From Meghimatium bilineatum (lineage: Eukaryota > Mollusca > Gastropoda > Stylommatophora > Philomycidae), in the NCBI GenBank assembly GCA_034231615.1, contig CM067311.1, positions 10,185,212 through 10,249,211 on the forward strand: a DNA stretch of 64,000 nt. The letters are read 5' to 3'. Each line of letters opens with the position of its first letter. Within the stretch, counting starts at the first letter, position 1. The translations under genes were made by a program, and so were the position numbers. The notes below the pieces were generated by a model. It saw only the letters and a list, made by a program, of their open reading frames with translations. It had not been told where the DNA came from and did not search any database. Positions 31,690 to 43,400 of the stretch are shown piece after piece.

Positions 31690-32750
31690 TTATAAATTAA
31701 TATCTATCTATCTCTTGTCTTTTCTCTGTTTATACTGTGAGGCATCACATAATTGAATTACGATAGGTTTTCGGGCTATTGCATGCTTGATCGCTTGATA
31801 CGCAGTAATACTGTGCCGTGTCAGAATGTTGGTAGCTCCTTCAATCAACCATCTTCTTGACCTTCCTTTGTATGTTGCCGTTTCCATTTTCATGTTGTAT
31901 GCTCTTGGCAGGCCAATAAGAGTTCATTCTCATTTGGTCGCCTAACTGCTTCAATCTCTATTTTTCAGTATATTTGACCACTGATGTTGTTCCAACAGTT
32001 CTTGTAATCTCCTCATTTCTTTACACATATGGTTGCATCTGTGGGTCTCACCAATAGCCCACTAGACATACAACCCATGCAACAGAAAACCTTAGTGGAT
32101 GACATGCCGTTATATTGAGATTATCTTCTTAGAGAAGCTTCATGACACATCATCTATACAATTATGCTTTTATTTTGTTGTTGAAATGTGTTTCATGTTT
32201 ACCTGAATATATATGTATTCACCCTCTGTGGTTGGGAGGGAGTCAGAGATGTACTGTGCAGCACTGGAGAGGAGGAAACTGACCACATTGTTTTTCCTAT
32301 GGCTGAGGCCCATCTTAGAGGCACAGTGACTCAGGACGTGACAATCCTTTTAACTTGAACATTTTGTTGCATGCCTGGAGCGAGCAAAAGAGAAGTTCGG
32401 CATAACCAGTAGTCAATTGGTGGTGGGGAATGAGCACAGTGAACCCTATCTTGGCTACAGTGACTAGGAGCAGTGCATAGGTTGAAACCTATCTTCCTTG
32501 AGGTGTGATAGTTATTCTCTGGCTCTGTCCCGGGGTGGGCCAAAAATCCACAGACTTCCCAGCGATATAATGGCATTAGGTCACAGGACATGAGCCCATG
32601 GACCGCTGGATCAGCAACCAACCAACCAACCTCATTTCTCACATGATTTCTTGTTCTGTTTGCTGCTTTTCTTAGATATCTCATTTCACACAAAGTAAGC
32701 TTTCTCTCTTGTTCTTTAGTTAGTGTCCATGTCTGTCATTGAAAACGTAA
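31690..32750 (-). mobile_element. LINE C-terminal region, interrupted by retroposon B
   Basis: Minus strand reads LTLCEMRYLRKAANRTRNHV (32640-32700) and, left of the insert, a C-terminal tail and atctatctatct terminus at about 31700, matching 3504-3790 in reverse. The pieces join if 32021-32629 is removed. Confidence 0.75.
32021..32629 (+). mobile_element. Retroposon B (609 bp), CCAA tail
   Basis: Bounded by the 10-bp TSD cctcatttct at 32011-32020 and 32630-32639, inside the antisense LINE. Ends cagcaaccaaccaaccaac. Collinear with 21073-21684 over its full length. Confidence 0.92.
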
Positions 32751-32827
32751 TGTTTAGATGAATATTGAATTTATGATTTGCCTTTTGGTTTTCATAAATC
32801 CAATATTCATTTCAACATTATGTTTTC
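32741..32827. repeat. Imperfect inverted repeat (~42-bp arms)
   Basis: The left arm gaaaacgtaatgtttagatg + aatattgaatttatga pairs with the right arm tcataaatccaatattcatt + tcaacattatgttttc. A near-zero loop makes a long hairpin in the decayed LINE. Confidence 0.85.
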
Positions 32828-32959
32828 CATAAATTCATTAGCACCCAAAAATATCTAAGTTTTATAATAAAATATTTTTATGCTCATATTTGTAGAAAAA
32901 TAAAGGAAATCTACATTTATCTTTGATATTTTATTAATAGTATCACACATAATACTTAT

Positions 32960-33045
32960 GATGCCTGATACGTATCATAGTAGAGACATGATTGCCTACG
33001 CCGGAAGGCATGGTACCAATGAATGAATGAATGAATGAATCACAG
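32960..33045 (+). mobile_element. LINE 3' terminus, AATG tail
   Basis: agagacatgattgcctacgc + cggaaggcatggtacc matches the end of the RTE/CR1-like family (compare 5305-5335) and is followed by about five aatg units. Confidence 0.75.
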
Positions 33046-33667
33046 TTCTTAATTATGCTTATTCTTGGCAGAAGATACTCAGAGTCAACTTGGGAGAGAC
33101 CATCATCTGATATTTCTAACTTCAAAAACTAAAAGTAGATGTTTAATAAACTGAATAATATTAGTACAAGTACTGCTGAAGTGGAATGTGCCAGGACATT
33201 GTTGAAAATAAAACCTAGACACAATATTTTTTATTATAATCCATTTTCTGGATTATACTCTGATGGAAGTTTAATAAGGCAGATCCAGTGGTAGTTTGAA
33301 AAAGAATTAGAAACATTTAAGCACAAATGGACTGAAATTGTTTGAAAATTGTACAGATTGAGGATGTGTACGGCATAGAAAAGTGATACTGTCTGAGTTA
33401 ACCTTTTAAATCCTGACTGATCAGGAAAACTCTGGGCTTCATTCCCAGGGCAAGGAGAATAACTCTGAAAAAAAGTCAGAATTCATTGTGTAAGAAAATT
33501 AATATAAAATACAATTTGCAATCAATTTTTATGATTCAATGTCCAGTTAACAGATAAATAGAAGAGGTACTGACCTGTGGACATATCTTTATGAATGTCA
33601 TGTAAGATAAGTTTACTTGTCATGTAATATGTGGGAAAAACATTAGCTCCTATATCATGTCTGCTTC

Positions 33668-33800
33668 TCCTCCAGGGCCAGATAAATGGAACACATTATA
33701 TGGAACAAAACAACAGCTCACAAACATGTACATATTTCACACAATGGCATTGGGTCCAAGGGCATGAGCCCATGGACAGCAAAATCAGCAACCAACCAAC
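33668..33800 (+). mobile_element. Short retroposon B relative (133 bp), CCAA tail
   Basis: Identical 12-bp TSD catgtctgcttc at 33656-33667 and 33801-33812. The 3' part gggcatgagcccatgga and atcagcaaccaaccaac is shared with retroposon B; the 5' part (ccagataaatggaacac) is not, but recurs at 47155-47300. Confidence 0.88.
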
Positions 33801-34689
33801 CATGTCTGCTTCATTTGTGTCAATTTGTTTGCTAATAAATATTCCAATGAAAGCTGCAAAGCAGTCTCCCTTACACAGCATGACAACAACATTCTATAAT
33901 TGTCAACTACATATAGACCTAGTTCACATAAAGAAAGCCCTAGATATTTGGTGAAATAGGTTTCCAAATTAGATCTAGTTTTTCTGAAATTTTGATACAG
34001 CATACACAATGTTCTGTACGTACCCCCCAAAGAATAACTCATGTAGAAATAGTGAAAACTAGGCCCGGTCTTGATTAAACACAGAGTAATCTCAATCAGT
34101 GTTGCTTACATGACCTAATTTTTTGTGAAATTGATCAATATTGACATAGATTAGCTGTGTTGAAAATTCTCAATCTTTACTAGGTCTATGGTGTGGGGGC
34201 GGGATGCATACATCGTCAATTAGATCTACAGTACTAATCGGCGAGCGTTGCTACTTCAAATTCTAAGTCAAGTGCTAAATGAATTCCTCATCATCTGATT
34301 CATTCACATTCTCTTAAATTCCATTAAAAAAATTTGCGTATGAACATTATCAGAATCATAAGGAGGTCCATTTTTACCAAATTTTAACGATAATTGAAGA
34401 TCATACTAAACTTTTCGCAGTTCAGAAATGAAAGCCGTTTGAAACGATCATAAAACATCATTGGAAGCCGCCATTACCGGTAATCACATGAGGGCAAAAT
34501 CTAGCATGTCTATTTGCATAGAACCGGTAACGAACATCAATCTACATGACTGTGTCAATCGGACGAGAACGGCCGCTTTGATAATGAATATATAGCTGCC
34601 TATTTAGGCGACTAAGGGATTGAGTGGGTTAATTGACAACTGATTGATTTGATAGCAGGAAAGACTGCAAAATTTTCTATGTTCATTTT

Positions 34690-34915
34690 TTTAAGTCTTG
34701 CTGGTTAGTTGGATGTAGTCAGGAGAATGAATGTGTTATGTTACAGTTTGGCTGTTCCATTTAGTGTGACACATCCAACTTCAGCGTAGCTTTTAATGTA
34801 ACACATCGTGGCATTTGGGTCAATTTTGACTCTTAGGGTGGGACAGCCAACTCCACCCCCAAACCTTCTTAGCTTTACAACATGCATGGCAGATAAACTG
34901 TGTTGTTAATCTTCT
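34690..34915 (+). repeat. MITE C relative, decayed
   Basis: Shares ggatgtagtcaggagaa, gggacagccaactcca and acatgcatggcagataaa with 37018-37300. Confidence 0.6.
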
Positions 34916-35207
34916 CTCCTCCTCCAGATTCCAATAACATTTGGGTGGCAATTATGCTTTACAGTTCACAGTACATACTCTACATTTTGATTAAAAGACC
35001 ACACATCAAGATAAAATACATGACAAGCAGTAAAATAAATATTGTATACAGACTTAACTAGATAAGTAAAACTTCATATTGCATGTTATCTGTTCCCACC
35101 AATTGGTATTCAGTTTTACTGTAGTTCCACCTGTTATGGATTTGATAGACCAGTTTTAGAAATATAAATATGAATGGTAAAGATCATCAACATTGAACAA
35201 CAGTAAT

Positions 35208-35262
35208 GTCATGTGACGTATGTGTGTGTCATGTGACGTATGTGTGTGTCATGTGACATATT
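35208..35262 (+). repeat. 20-bp tandem repeat (catgtgacgtatgtgtgtgt)
   Basis: Two full copies and a partial third. Confidence 0.9.
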
Positions 35263-35495
35263 CCTTCCAGAACGTTGTCTTCCCAATGAACTCTCTGAAC
35301 CTCTCTCTGTCTTGGGCGATGTGGCTTGCATTTTCTAGCGATGTATTCATATTATCTTTAATGTCGTCAGTCCATCGTCTTCTTGGTCTGCCCCTTCTCC
35401 TCTTCCCAGGTACTCTTCCCTCCATTATTACAACAGTAATAATAATATAAAATAATAAACTACAACTTACATTTTTATCTTTGTTTCCCAAGTTA
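35250..35495 (-). mobile_element. LINE C-terminal fragment
   Basis: Minus strand reads MEGRVPGKRRRGRPRRRWTD, then NASHIAQDRERFREFI and GKTTFWKEYVT, the characteristic C-terminus of APE-type LINE RT proteins. Confidence 0.82.
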
Positions 35496-35904
35496 TGCTT
35501 TAATTATTTTCATAATATTTTGTGACTTGAGGTCCCAGGCTCAATCCACGATTGGGACAGGATTTTTTTTATTTTGGAGGTACAATAAAAATTCTTCCTG
35601 TACGTGTCATGGCATCTGCTATGGCAAAGCAGCCTTTATTTCCACAGCCGATAGAAAGTCTCCCTGCACTCCTTCACAGGAAAACATGCAGTAACTAAAG
35701 TTTTTGATGAATGCTGTGACATTATACCTGCAAAGGTTGGTAATAGCTGTAATAGAATCAATGATCATGTATGTGTTGATGATTTTATGTAGCATAGTTT
35801 TTTCCTTATGTCATTAATAAATTGGTCTCGAGTTTGATTTGAATTTTTTTTTTTGAAGTGAGTGGTATCAATATTGGTAGTTTGGCTGTCTTGCTGAAAT
35901 GTTA

Positions 35905-36303
35905 AAGCAAAATAAATTAAACAGGTTACTAGAAAAACTTACCATAACTAAGAATAAAAATAGATAAAAAATAGATTAAAAAAATACAATGAAACTAAAT
36001 AGGACAATTCTCCTCGTATCAATCCAAATGGGACCTGTTTCTAGAAACTAATAATATATAAACAAAACCACCAAATTTGACCAGGTTATGTTTCTGCGTA
36101 AGAGAAACATGGCTTTGTTCATTCAGTTATCAATTTTGTGTGGTTTTGTTTAGTTTATATATTATTAGTTTCTTGAAAAAGGTCCCATTTGGACAGACAC
36201 GTGGAGAATTGCCCTGTTTAGTTTTATTGTATGTTTTTATATACTTTTTTTTATTCATAGTTACTGTAAGTTTTTCTAGTAACCTGTTTAATTTATTTTG
36301 CTT
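35905..36303. mobile_element. Foldback/MITE element, ~165-bp inverted arms
   Basis: Left arm (aagcaaaataaattaaacag, gttactagaaaaacttac, ccaaatgggacc, aaactaataatatataaac) is the reverse complement of the right arm ending tttaatttattttgctt. The arms enclose about 70 bp. TA dinucleotides flank both ends (35903-04, 36304-05). No transposase. Confidence 0.9.
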
Positions 36304-36424
36304 TATCATTTGTTTGTTCGGTTACTGCGGCACCCTCCACTTTGTCTGACACTCTCCGACCATTTGGTTATTTATAATTGCTGAAATGTTGTAGAGTAGT
36401 GGTTTTAAACTGTGGTTACAATAA

Positions 36425-36860
36425 CAACAAACTCAGAGGATGATTTATTGTCTGCACCAACTCAAAGGTACGCATGTACTCTGCGTATCTTTGTTCTATC
36501 ATTCATGGTTGGGAAACCAAGGACAAAGCGCACAGCTATGTCTTTTGTGCATCCAGGCATGATGTGCATTGCCTCGTTCTGCAACATATGCAGTGTTTCC
36601 ATTCGCGTAAGATTGGCAGTTAGAATTGCATGAGCGTATTCGACAACTGAAAAGATCACTCTGGTAAAGCTCAGATGTTTCTCACAGTTTGCTGCAGCCA
36701 TTACTCTCAGATCTCTCATGGCTTAATCCATCACCTTGTTTATGTAATCAGAGAAATCAAGAGTTCTGCCAAATTGCACTACAGGATATTTCAGTGCATA
36801 TGATCTCTCAATAACCTCCTTGCACAATTCCACAGTTTGAGCTTGTGTATTGACAATAAG
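36425..36860 (-). mobile_element. LINE fragment (RT to RNase H connection)
   Basis: Minus strand reads DFSDYINKVMD and, after a stop, MRDLRVMAAANCEKHLSFT, RMETLHMLQNEAMHIMPGCT, KDIAVRFVLGFPTM. Same family as 5760-7000. Confidence 0.78.
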
Positions 36861-37017
36861 ATTCAAAGAGAATCAAGTTATCAATTCTTTAGTTGAGTTA
36901 GCCAGTGCTAACTGCTTTACTGGTCCAGTTCTGTCCGAAGCCACATGTACCCGATCTCTACCTCAACTGTAAACTAAAACATCTTCGGCATCTCTTCTTC
37001 ATTTGTTCTCAAACTCC

Positions 37018-37300
37018 TGCAGATCAGCAGGATGTAGTCCGGAGAACAGGATGCGTTGTGTCTCATGGTTTACAGCATGTCTGTGATATCTGCGCCTTTC
37101 GGCCTGACAGATCTGACTTTGGGTCACTGACCTGTATGGGATGGGACAGCCAACTCCATCCCATAACCTTCTTAGATGCCTCGTACGACATGCATGGAAG
37201 GTAAACAGTGTTGCTATTCTTTGGGCCCCGACTACACACAGCTCTTCAGCATATGATAAGGGTCCTTCTTCCTCTTCCAATGATTTGTTCATCTGTGATT
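37018..37300 (+). mobile_element. MITE C copy
   Basis: Starts cctgcagatcagcaggatgt + agtccggagaa; the interior is the reverse of 30145-30427 (tttacagcatgtctgtgata). The right end is unclear. Confidence 0.65.
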
Positions 37301-37679
37301 CTCACAATATATGGTCTATACATCGAAAAGTACAGAAGACAATAGTAGCCATGTGGTGTAGGCCTGGGTGTATCATTATGGGTTCAGAGATCCAGCTACC
37401 ACATATAAATACCCTCATTCTCAGAAAAAAAGCACCACAGCGATCCTATTCACAAGAAAAGGAGTGATTTGTAGGTTGTAAAGAGGATCCATTAAAAAGC
37501 CAAAAGGTACTCTATTGTAAAAAAAAGGTAAATTACCCTAAAGGTAAATTTCAGCGATGTGTCTTTACGCCAGAGTGATAACCCTTATACACGTCATAGA
37601 CGAATACTGTGGCATCGTCTCAAGTTACTGTAACAGAGAAACTTGGGGGTTACTTCATAATAAAGAAACAATCTTTATT

Positions 37680-38290
37680 TTATAGACACGTTAACGACAG
37701 ACAAGTCTAAAGAACATGCTTACAGCAGGTAAGATTGAGGAAAAGAGATATCAAGGATCGCAATATGAGAAAATAATAGTCTGTCATTGTGGGTTGACAA
37801 AGAGTCAACAAAGTTCCTGATGAAAGATACTATAAATAGAGAGCTGGGGATATTCATGATCGACTACGCCTGTCGGCATCTCAGTTGATGATGATTTGTA
37901 GAAGCAATGCTCCAAACTTCAGTAGATAAGTAAATTCATAATATCAGGACGCTTTCTTTCTGCGAAGAATGGTTAAACGATATTCGATTGAAGGATTGTT
38001 AACGATGTTGAATAAATGAGCTTTTTTAGTTGAAATCCTTCTCCCACTTACAGAAGACGTGTCTGCTGCTCTATTCATGATGCATAATATGTTCTGAAAT
38101 AGCATTGATGCGAAAGATCTAAAGATAGTAAGAAATATGTATTGGAAATAAACAACTGGGATGAGGGTTGACAGTAAAATAGAATTCCACAAGATAGAAA
38201 TGGGCATCAGGCAAGGATGTGTAATGTTACCAGAACTTTTCTCCCCGTATACAGAGAATATTCTGCGAAACTAATGTAGATGTCCTCAGA
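37680..38290 (+). mobile_element. Two LINE fragments of the TGATGA-tail family
   Basis: 37690-37890 is a 3' end (acaagtctaaagaacatgct; tgatcgactacgcctgtcgg; tgatgatga). 38060-38290 is an RT piece with MGIRQGCVMLPELFSPYTEN. Their order is inverted relative to an intact element, so they are separate insertions or a rearrangement. Confidence 0.75.
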
Positions 38291-38439
38291 GATGCTGGCT
38301 CAAAACGACACATTATAGCCAGACAATCAAGATTTTTATGGCTCTGATATAACCAAATTGGACTAATGTCAGCTGTTGAAAGGAGCGTAACTCACCATAA
38401 GAGGTGTGATTTACTTAACCGTCTGAAAAAAATGGTAAA

Positions 38440-38700
38440 TCCCTGGTCTTGACATTAAATAATAGGCCCACTGGTTACCGTCTGGAAAAAAAGTGAAATT
38501 CCTTGGTGCAGACATTGAATAATACTGGTAACTGTCTGAAAACCCCTAGTGTAAACATTGAATAATACTGGTAACCGTCTGAAAACCCCTAGTGTAGACA
38601 TTGAATAATACTGGTAACCGTCTGAAAACTCCTAATGTAGACATTGAATAATACTGGTAACCGTCTTAAAACCCCTAGTGTAGACATTGAATAATATTGA
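38440..38700 (+). repeat. 43-bp minisatellite
   Basis: About six units of cattgaataatactggtaac + cgtctgaaaacccctagtgt + aga, the left ones diverged. Confidence 0.93.
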
Positions 38701-38857
38701 TGAAAGAGTAGAACCTTGTGGCACTTCTGTATAAATTATACAGTGTAGTAAGCTCAAAGGAGCACCTAGTACATGAAGTTACCACCTTTCTTTTGTGTTG
38801 TTCGTCCATCACAAGTGATGATGACCATTTGTTACATCCACTTTTGAAAATTAAATT

Positions 38858-39565
38858 TTATTTATGTCCTTGATTATGAGTTCGTAGATGGCTAATGAGC
38901 CCTATTCGAGCTGTAAATGTCCTTGGACAGTTTGGACATGGAATAACGACTGTAGACGGATCTTGGTCTATCCGTGACTTTCTAGCTGCTCTCCGCTGTT
39001 GAGCTGCTGCATTTCTCTTCTTTTCACAAGATGATGCGCTCTTTTTTATTTTAGAACGCCATGTAGATCTATTTTGTGCAAGTTCTTCCCATGTATCGTG
39101 GTCTATTTCAAAGGCTTTCAGTGAGTCCTTTAACGAGTCCTTGTAGCGCTTCCTTTGGCCACCTTGAGATCGTATACTCTTCTCTAGCTCACCATAGAGA
39201 AGTATCTTTGGCAGACGATGGTCTGGCATGCGCACCAAATGACCTGCCCAACGAATCTGTCTCTGCATCAGGATCGTGTCAATGCTTGGGATACCAGCTC
39301 TATCAAGGACAGTGGTATCTGGAATCTTGTCTTGCCATCTGATGTTCATAACTTTCCTGAGACAATTTGTATGAAAATGATTGAGTTTTTTCACATGACG
39401 TCTATACACAGTCCATGTTTCACTAGCGTATAGCAGCAGTGGAAGTACCACTGCTCTGTAAACTTTCAGATTAGTCTTTCTTTTGTACAGTGCTGATGAT
39501 ATCCATTGGCTGTAATGGTTTGGGTCGACATTCGGTAGCATAGCATGGCTATGAGATGTACACAC
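38858..39565 (-). mobile_element. LINE ORF2 C-terminus with C2H2 zinc finger
   Basis: A 235-codon open frame: LPLLLYASETWTVYRRHVKK, CLRKVMNIRWQDKIPDT, RQIRWAGHLVRMPDHRLPK, a basic stretch, then the finger CPNCPRTFTARIGLISHLRT + H (C-x2-C-x12-H-x3-H). RT catalytic motifs lie outside it, so the copy is 5'-truncated. It is the least decayed LINE frame here and the reference for 40340-46000. Confidence 0.88.
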
Positions 39566-39619
39566 GGATCACTATTAGAAGGGTCTTCAAGATCAATAAC
39601 CACAGCACACATCTCCGTA

Positions 39620-40335
39620 TTATGCATGTGGTTGCGTTTGTGGGTCTCACCAATGGCCCACAAGACAAACCACCCATGCAACAGAAAACCTTAGTGGATG
39701 ACATGCCGTTATATTGGCGCTCTCTTCGTATAGAAGCTTCATGACACGTCATCTATAAAATTATGATTCTCGTGTTTGTATTTTGTTGCGGCAATGTGTT
39801 TTATGCTTTGTATATTTTTGTTTATGTATGCACCCTCTGTGGTTGGGAGGGAGCCAGAAATGTACTGCGTGGTACTCGGGAGAACTAAACTTAAAGCACT
39901 GTTTTTTGTTTGCTGTGGCCCATCTTAGAGGCACAGTGGGTCAGGACGTGACAATAATTTTGCCTTGAACATTTGGTTGCACGCCTGGGGCAATAGAGAA
40001 GTTCGGCATAACCAGTAGTCAATTGGTGGCGACAAATGAGCACAGTGAACCCTATCTTGGCTGCAGTGGCACGGAGCAGTGCATAGGTAGAAACTCCTTC
40101 CTCGTGGTGTGATAGTTATTTTCTGGCCTGGGGTGAACCGAAAATCCACATGCTTCCCAGCAATATATTCCTCTAGCGACATGTGCTTACATTTCTGAAT
40201 TTTTTTTTGTTCAGCGATATCTTGGTCGACCTTTGTCTCTACTGCCTTCTATCGTCCCCTCATTATTATTTATATAATGCCTGGGTCAAAGGGCATGAAC
40301 GCATAGATCACTAATTCAGCAATCAACCATCTCGG
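39620..40335 (+). mobile_element. Retroposon B, third copy with nested insert
   Basis: Collinear with 21073-21684 except that about 107 bp (about 40170-40277) interrupt it. That insert matches an antisense LINE 3' end also at 54860-54960 (tcttggtcgacctttgtctc). The outer flanks catctccg/catctcgg may be an eroded TSD. Confidence 0.8.
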
Positions 40336-40339
40336 GTAT

Positions 40340-40455
40340 CACCTTTCGCAGCAGCGTAAGCAAACAGCAGAATTACACATTTCTTTCGTGTTCGCCTGTC
40401 GAAGATGAACATTTAGGTCAACTAGGATGATGGTGTCTGCGATGTACTCAACTGA
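40340..40455 (-). mobile_element. 3' end of the C2H2-finger LINE split by the satellite
   Basis: On the minus strand, caccatcatcctagttgacc and gcgaacacgaaagaaatg parallel the region after the finger stop of 38858-39565 (about 38760-38857). With 45601-45850 it frames the 22-bp array. Confidence 0.6.
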
Positions 40456-43400
40456 TGAGTCCTGTGCGTGCATGGAATGAGTCATATGCGTGCATGGAAT
40501 GAGTCCTATGCGTGTATGGAATGAGTTCTATCCGTGCATGGAATGAGTCCTATGCGTGTATGGAATGAGTCCTATGCGTGTATGGAATGAGTTCTATCCG
40601 TGCATGGAATGAGTCCTATGCGTGTATGGAATGAGTCCTATGTGTGCATGGAATGAGTCCTATGCGTGCATGGAATGAGTTCTATGTGTGTATGGAATGA
40701 GTCCTATGCGTGCATGGAATGAGTTCTATGTGTGTATGGAATGAGTCCTATGCGTGCATGGAATGAGTCCTATGCGTGTATGGAATGAGTCCTATGTGTG
40801 TATGGAATGAGTCCTATGTGTGCATGGAATGAGTCCTATGTGTGTATGGAATGAGTCCTATGTGTGCATGGAATGAGTCCTATGCGTGTATGGAATGAGT
40901 TCTATCCGTGCATGGAATGAGTTCTATCCGTGCATGGAATGAGTCCTATGCGTGTATGGAATGAGTTCTATCCGTGCATGGAATGAGTCCTATGCGTGTA
41001 TGGAATGAGTCCTATGCGTGTATGGAATGAGTTCTATCCGTGCATGGAATGAGTCCTATGCGTGTATGGAATGAGTCCTATGTGTGCATGGAATGAGTCC
41101 TATGCGTGCATGGCATGAGTTCTATGTGTGTATGGAATGAGTCCTATGCGTGCATGGAATGAGTTCTATGTGTGTATGGAATGAGTCCTATGCGTGCATG
41201 GAATGAGTCCTATGCGTGTATGGAATGAGTCCTATGTGTGTATGGAATGAGTCCTATGTGTGCATGGAATGAGTCCTATGTGTGTATGGAATGAGTCCTA
41301 TGTGTGCATGGAATGAGTCCTATCCGTGCATGGAATGAGTTCTATCCGTGCATGGAATGAGTCCTATGCGTGTATGGAATGAGTTCTATCCGTGCATGGA
41401 ATGAGTCCTATCCGTGCATGGAATGAGTTCTATCCGTGCATGGAATGAGTCCTATGCGTGCATGGAATGAGTCCTGTGCGTGTATGGAATGAGTCCTATC
41501 CGTGCATGGAATGAGTTCTATCCGTGCATGGAATGAGTCCTATGCGTGTATGGAATGAGTTCTATCCGTGCATGGAATGAGTCCTATCCGTGCATGGAAT
41601 GAGTTCTATCCGTGTATGGAATGAGTTCTATCCGTGCATGGAATGAGTTCTATCCGTGTATGGAATGAGTCCTATCCGTGCATGGAATGAGTTCTATCCG
41701 TGTATGGAATGAGTTCTATCCGTGTATGGAATGAGTCCTATCCGTGCATGGAATGAGTTCTATCCGTGTATGGAATGAGTCCTATCCGTGTATGGAATGA
41801 GTTCTATCCGTGCATGGAATGAGTTCTATCCGTGCATGGAATGAGTTCTATCCGTGTATGGAATGAGTCCTATCCGTGCATGGAATGAGTTCTATCCGTG
41901 TATGGAATGAGTCCTATCCGTGTATGGAATGAGTTCTATCCGTGCATGGAATGAGTCCTATCCGTGTATGGAATGAGTTCTATCCGTGTATGGAATGAGT
42001 TCTATCCGTGTATGGAATGAGTCCTATCCGTGTATGGAATGAGTTCTATCCGTGCATGGAATGAGTCCTATCCGTGTATGGAATGAGTTCTATCCGTGCA
42101 TGGAATGAGTTCTATCCGTGCATGGAATGAGTCCTATCCGTGTATGGAATGAGTTCTATCCGTGCATGGAATGAGTCCTATCCGTGCATGGAATGAGTCC
42201 TGTGCGTGTATGGAATGAGTCCTATGCGTGTATGGAATGAGTTCTATCCGTGCATGGAATGAGTTCTATCCGTGCATGGAATGAGTCCTATCCGTGCATG
42301 GAATGAGTTCTATCCGTGCATGGAATGAGTCCTATCCGTGCATGGAATGAGTCCTGTGCGTGTATGGAATGAGTCCTATGCGTGTATGGAATGAGTTCTA
42401 TCCGTGCATGGAATGAGTTCTATCCGTGCATGGAATGAGTTCTATCCGTGCATGGAATGAGTCCTATCCGTGCATGGAATGAGTTCTATCCGTGCATGGA
42501 ATGAGTCCTATCCGTGCATGGAATGAGTTCTATCCGTGCATGGAATGAGTCCTATCCGTGTATGGAATGAGTTCTATCCGTGCATGGAATGAGTCCTATC
42601 CGTGCATGGAATGAGTCCTGTGCGTGTATGGAATGAGTCCTATGCGTGTATGGAATGAGTTCTATCCGTGCATGGAATGAGTCCTATGCGTGCATGGAAT
42701 GAGTCCTATGCGTGTATGGAATGAGTTCTATCCGTGCATGGAATGAGTCCTATGCGTGCATGGAATGAGTCCTATGCGTGTATGGAATGAGTCCTATCCG
42801 TGTATGGAATGAGTTCTATCCGTGCATGGAATGAGTCCTATGCGTGTATGGAATGAGTTCTATCCGTGCATGGAATGAGTCCTATGCGTGCATGGAATGA
42901 GTCCTGTGCGTGTATGGAATGAGTCCTATGCGTGTATGGAATGAGTCCTATCCGTGCATGGAATGAGTTCTATGCGTGCATGGAATGAGTCCTATCCGTG
43001 CATGGAATGAGTCCTATCCGTGCATGGAATGAGTTCTATGCGTGTATGGAATGAGTCCTATGTGTGTATGGAATGAGTCCTATCCGTGCATGGAATGAGT
43101 TCTATGTGTGTATGGAATGAGTCCTATGCGTGCATGGAATGAGTCCTATGCGTGTATGGAATGAGTCCTATGTGTGTATGGAATGAGTCCTATGTGTGCA
43201 TGGAATGAGTCCTATGTGTGCATGGAATGAGTCCTATGCGTGCATGGAATGAGTTCTATGTGTGTATGGAATGAGTCCTATGCGTGTATGGAATGAGTCC
43301 TATCCGTGCATGGAATGAGTCCTATCCGTGCATGGAATGAGTTCTATGCGTGTATGGAATGAGTTCTATCCGTGCATGGAATGAGTCCTATGCGTGTATG

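Noticed and set aside
37141..37467. 108-codon ORF
   Set aside because: Overlaps the MITE C copy and has no recognisable domain.
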